The translations under genes were made by a program, and so were the position numbers. This document shows, in pieces, positions 5,160 through 6,223 of a DNA stretch of 6,223 bases. The notes under the pieces are model-generated. The model was not told the origin of the DNA. It did not search any database and worked only from the letters and a program-made list of their open reading frames with translations. The number at the start of each line of letters is the position of its first letter. Positions within the stretch are counted from its first letter, which is position 1. Source of the stretch: Clostridiales bacterium (GTDB taxonomy: Bacteria; Bacillota_B; Dehalobacteriia; UBA4068); assembly GCA_009782975.1 (NCBI GenBank), contig WRIA01000036.1, positions 1-6,223 of the forward strand, given 5' to 3'.

Positions 5160-6158
5160 TTGTCCGATATACTGACACAGGCCGAGATCGACGAGCTGCT
5201 TAACGCTTTGGCAACCGGATCCAAGGAGGAAGCAGCACCCGAAAAACCTAAAGAGACCGGCGAGTATAAGCTCTATGATTTCCGCAAGGCCTTAAAATTC
5301 CAAAAGGAACAGATACGCACTTTAAGCATCGTGTTCCAGACCTTCGGACAATTATTGGCTAATAAACTTTCCGGCATTATGCGCACCACCTGTGAATGCG
5401 AAGTGCTTTCCGTGGAGGAGCAATCCTTCAACGAATTCAACAATTCGCTGCCCATACCGGTGATACTTTCCGTGCTGCGCTTAGCGCCCATGCGCGGCTC
5501 CGTGCTTATGGAAATTTCTCCGGAAGCCGCCTATACCCTTATAAACCGCTTGCTGGGCGGCAGCGTGGAATCGGAATACGGCAAGCAGTTTACGGAAATA
5601 GAGCTGGCTTTGCTGCAAAACGTGGTAAAACAGATACTGCCTATATTCGAAAAAGCATGGGAAAAAGTGATAAAGCTGACCCCGCAACTGGAACGCATAG
5701 AAACCAGCCCACAATTTGCCCAGATAACCGGATTAAGCGAAGCCAGCGCCATAATCACCCTTAACCTTACCGTGGGCGGCAGTTCCGGGCTTATAAGTGT
5801 TTGCATACCCCACAGCTCTGTAGAGCCTATAGCAAGCAGCTTAAATACCCTGCTGCTGTTCTCCACCAGCCACGAGGACGACGAGAAAAACTTACAGCAC
5901 GCCGAGCAATTAAGCGACCGGCTGATGCACACGCCTATAGCCCTTACCGCTTATTTCGACGAGACCCCTGCCACGGTGCGGGATATATACAATTTGCAGG
6001 TGGGGGATGTTATACGCCTTACCCAAAAAACACAGCAGCCGGTATTATTAAAGGTACAGCATATACCCAAGTTTTACGGTCAGGTGGGCACTATAGGCAG
6101 GAACTACGCTATAAGGGTCATAGATATTATCAAGGGGGAAGAAGACGATGAGCTCTAA
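5160..6158 (+). CDS. fliM: Flagellar motor switch protein FliM
   Basis: The C-ring protein that receives CheY-P and sets the direction of rotation. Residues 3-14 (DILTQAEIDELL) are the CheY-P binding motif. A flexible acidic linker (to about 35) leads to the middle domain, about 40-235, with YDFRKALKFQKEQIRTLSIV, LPIPVILSVLRLAP and NRLLGGSVE. The C-terminal SpoA-type domain is about 258-325: VGDVIRLTQKTQQPVLLKV and YGQVGTIGRNYAIRVIDII. The length of 332 aa is normal. The loop at residues 133-136 reads GGSV where the family usually has GGxG, the loop that contacts FliG. Start is TTG, supported by the ribosome binding site. The end overlaps the next gene by 11 bases, suggesting translational coupling. 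Sequence and context agree, so I am very sure. Confidence 0.96.
   Translation: MSDILTQAEIDELLNALATGSKEEAAPEKPKETGEYKLYDFRKALKFQKEQIRTLSIVFQTFGQLLANKLSGIMRTTCECEVLSVEEQSFNEFNNSLPIPVILSVLRLAPMRGSVLMEISPEAAYTLINRLLGGSVESEYGKQFTEIELALLQNVVKQILPIFEKAWEKVIKLTPQLERIETSPQFAQITGLSEASAIITLNLTVGGSSGLISVCIPHSSVEPIASSLNTLLLFSTSHEDDEKNLQHAEQLSDRLMHTPIALTAYFDETPATVRDIYNLQVGDVIRLTQKTQQPVLLKVQHIPKFYGQVGTIGRNYAIRVIDIIKGEEDDEL
6132..6139 (+). promoter_or_regulatory. Ribosome binding site of fliY/fliN inside fliM
   Basis: AAGGGGGA lies within the last codons of fliM, 8 bases before ATG 6148. It favours that start over the in-frame ATG at 6160, which has no such site. Confidence 0.6.
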
Positions 6159-6223
6159 TATGTCGCAGGACGAGATAAACGCCATGCTGGGCCTTACAGA
6201 TAACGCGGGAACAGAGGAAGCCG
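6148..6223 (+). CDS. fliY: Flagellar motor switch protein FliY/FliN, N-terminal 25 residues only
   Basis: The window ends after 25 codons. MSSNMSQDEINAMLGLTDNA resembles the N-terminal CheY-P binding motif shared by FliM and the FliY-type FliN of Bacillota (compare SQDEIDALL). The position right after fliM is where fliY lies in Bacillota. FliN proteins of Proteobacteria usually lack this motif, so the FliY form is more likely, which would also carry a CheC-like phosphatase region downstream. That region is not visible, so FliY versus FliN is inferred. The 11-base overlap with fliM points to coupled translation. Confidence 0.75.
   Translation, partial: MSSNMSQDEINAMLGLTDNAGTEEA

Noticed and set aside
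1..6223. CRISPR arrays, tRNA or rRNA genes, insertion sequences or phage genes
   Set aside because: None are visible. The only tandem repeats are the short units at 2611-2682, which lack spacers, and the rest is flagellar coding sequence.

Overview
The window is a contiguous stretch of a flagellar gene cluster, with every gene on the + strand and almost no spare DNA. The order is fliK (3' end only), flgD, flgE, flbD (swrD), motA, motB, fliL, fliM, and the start of fliY/fliN. This order, with flbD and motAB between the hook gene and fliL-fliM, is typical of the fla/che operon of Clostridia-like Bacillota. Strong purine-rich ribosome binding sites, GTG and TTG starts, a FlbD homologue and a second switch gene with its own CheY-binding-like N-terminus agree with that. 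Base composition looks close to balanced, and ATA is used very freely for isoleucine. I cannot name a genus.

Layout: 2-418 is the C-terminal domain of the hook-length protein FliK. 440-1675 encodes an unusually long FlgD (411 aa). 1714-2601 encodes the hook protein FlgE (295 aa). 2602-2796 is the only sizeable intergenic gap. It holds about three tandem ~21-bp repeats, a small dyad region and a strong GC-rich hairpin just before flbD (2797-3015). 3045-3854 and 3913-4680 are the stator genes motA and motB. 4696-5097 is fliL, 5160-6158 is fliM, and fliY/fliN starts at 6148, overlapping fliM.

Functionally, FlgD caps the growing hook, FlgE polymerises beneath it and FliK measures its length. FlbD is a small flagellar-operon protein linked to motor power. 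MotA/MotB form the ion-driven stator and FliL supports the stator. FliM and FliY/FliN form the C-ring that receives CheY-P. MotA and MotB carry the residues associated with sodium-type stators.

The cluster is mostly conventional. The standout is FlgD: after the normal cap N-terminus and what look like two tandem Tudor-like repeats, it carries a ~168-residue copy of the central domain of the neighbouring FlgE, without the terminal helices FlgE needs to polymerise. This cap-hook hybrid is the best candidate here for something undescribed. The second candidate is the repeat-plus-hairpin leader before flbD.
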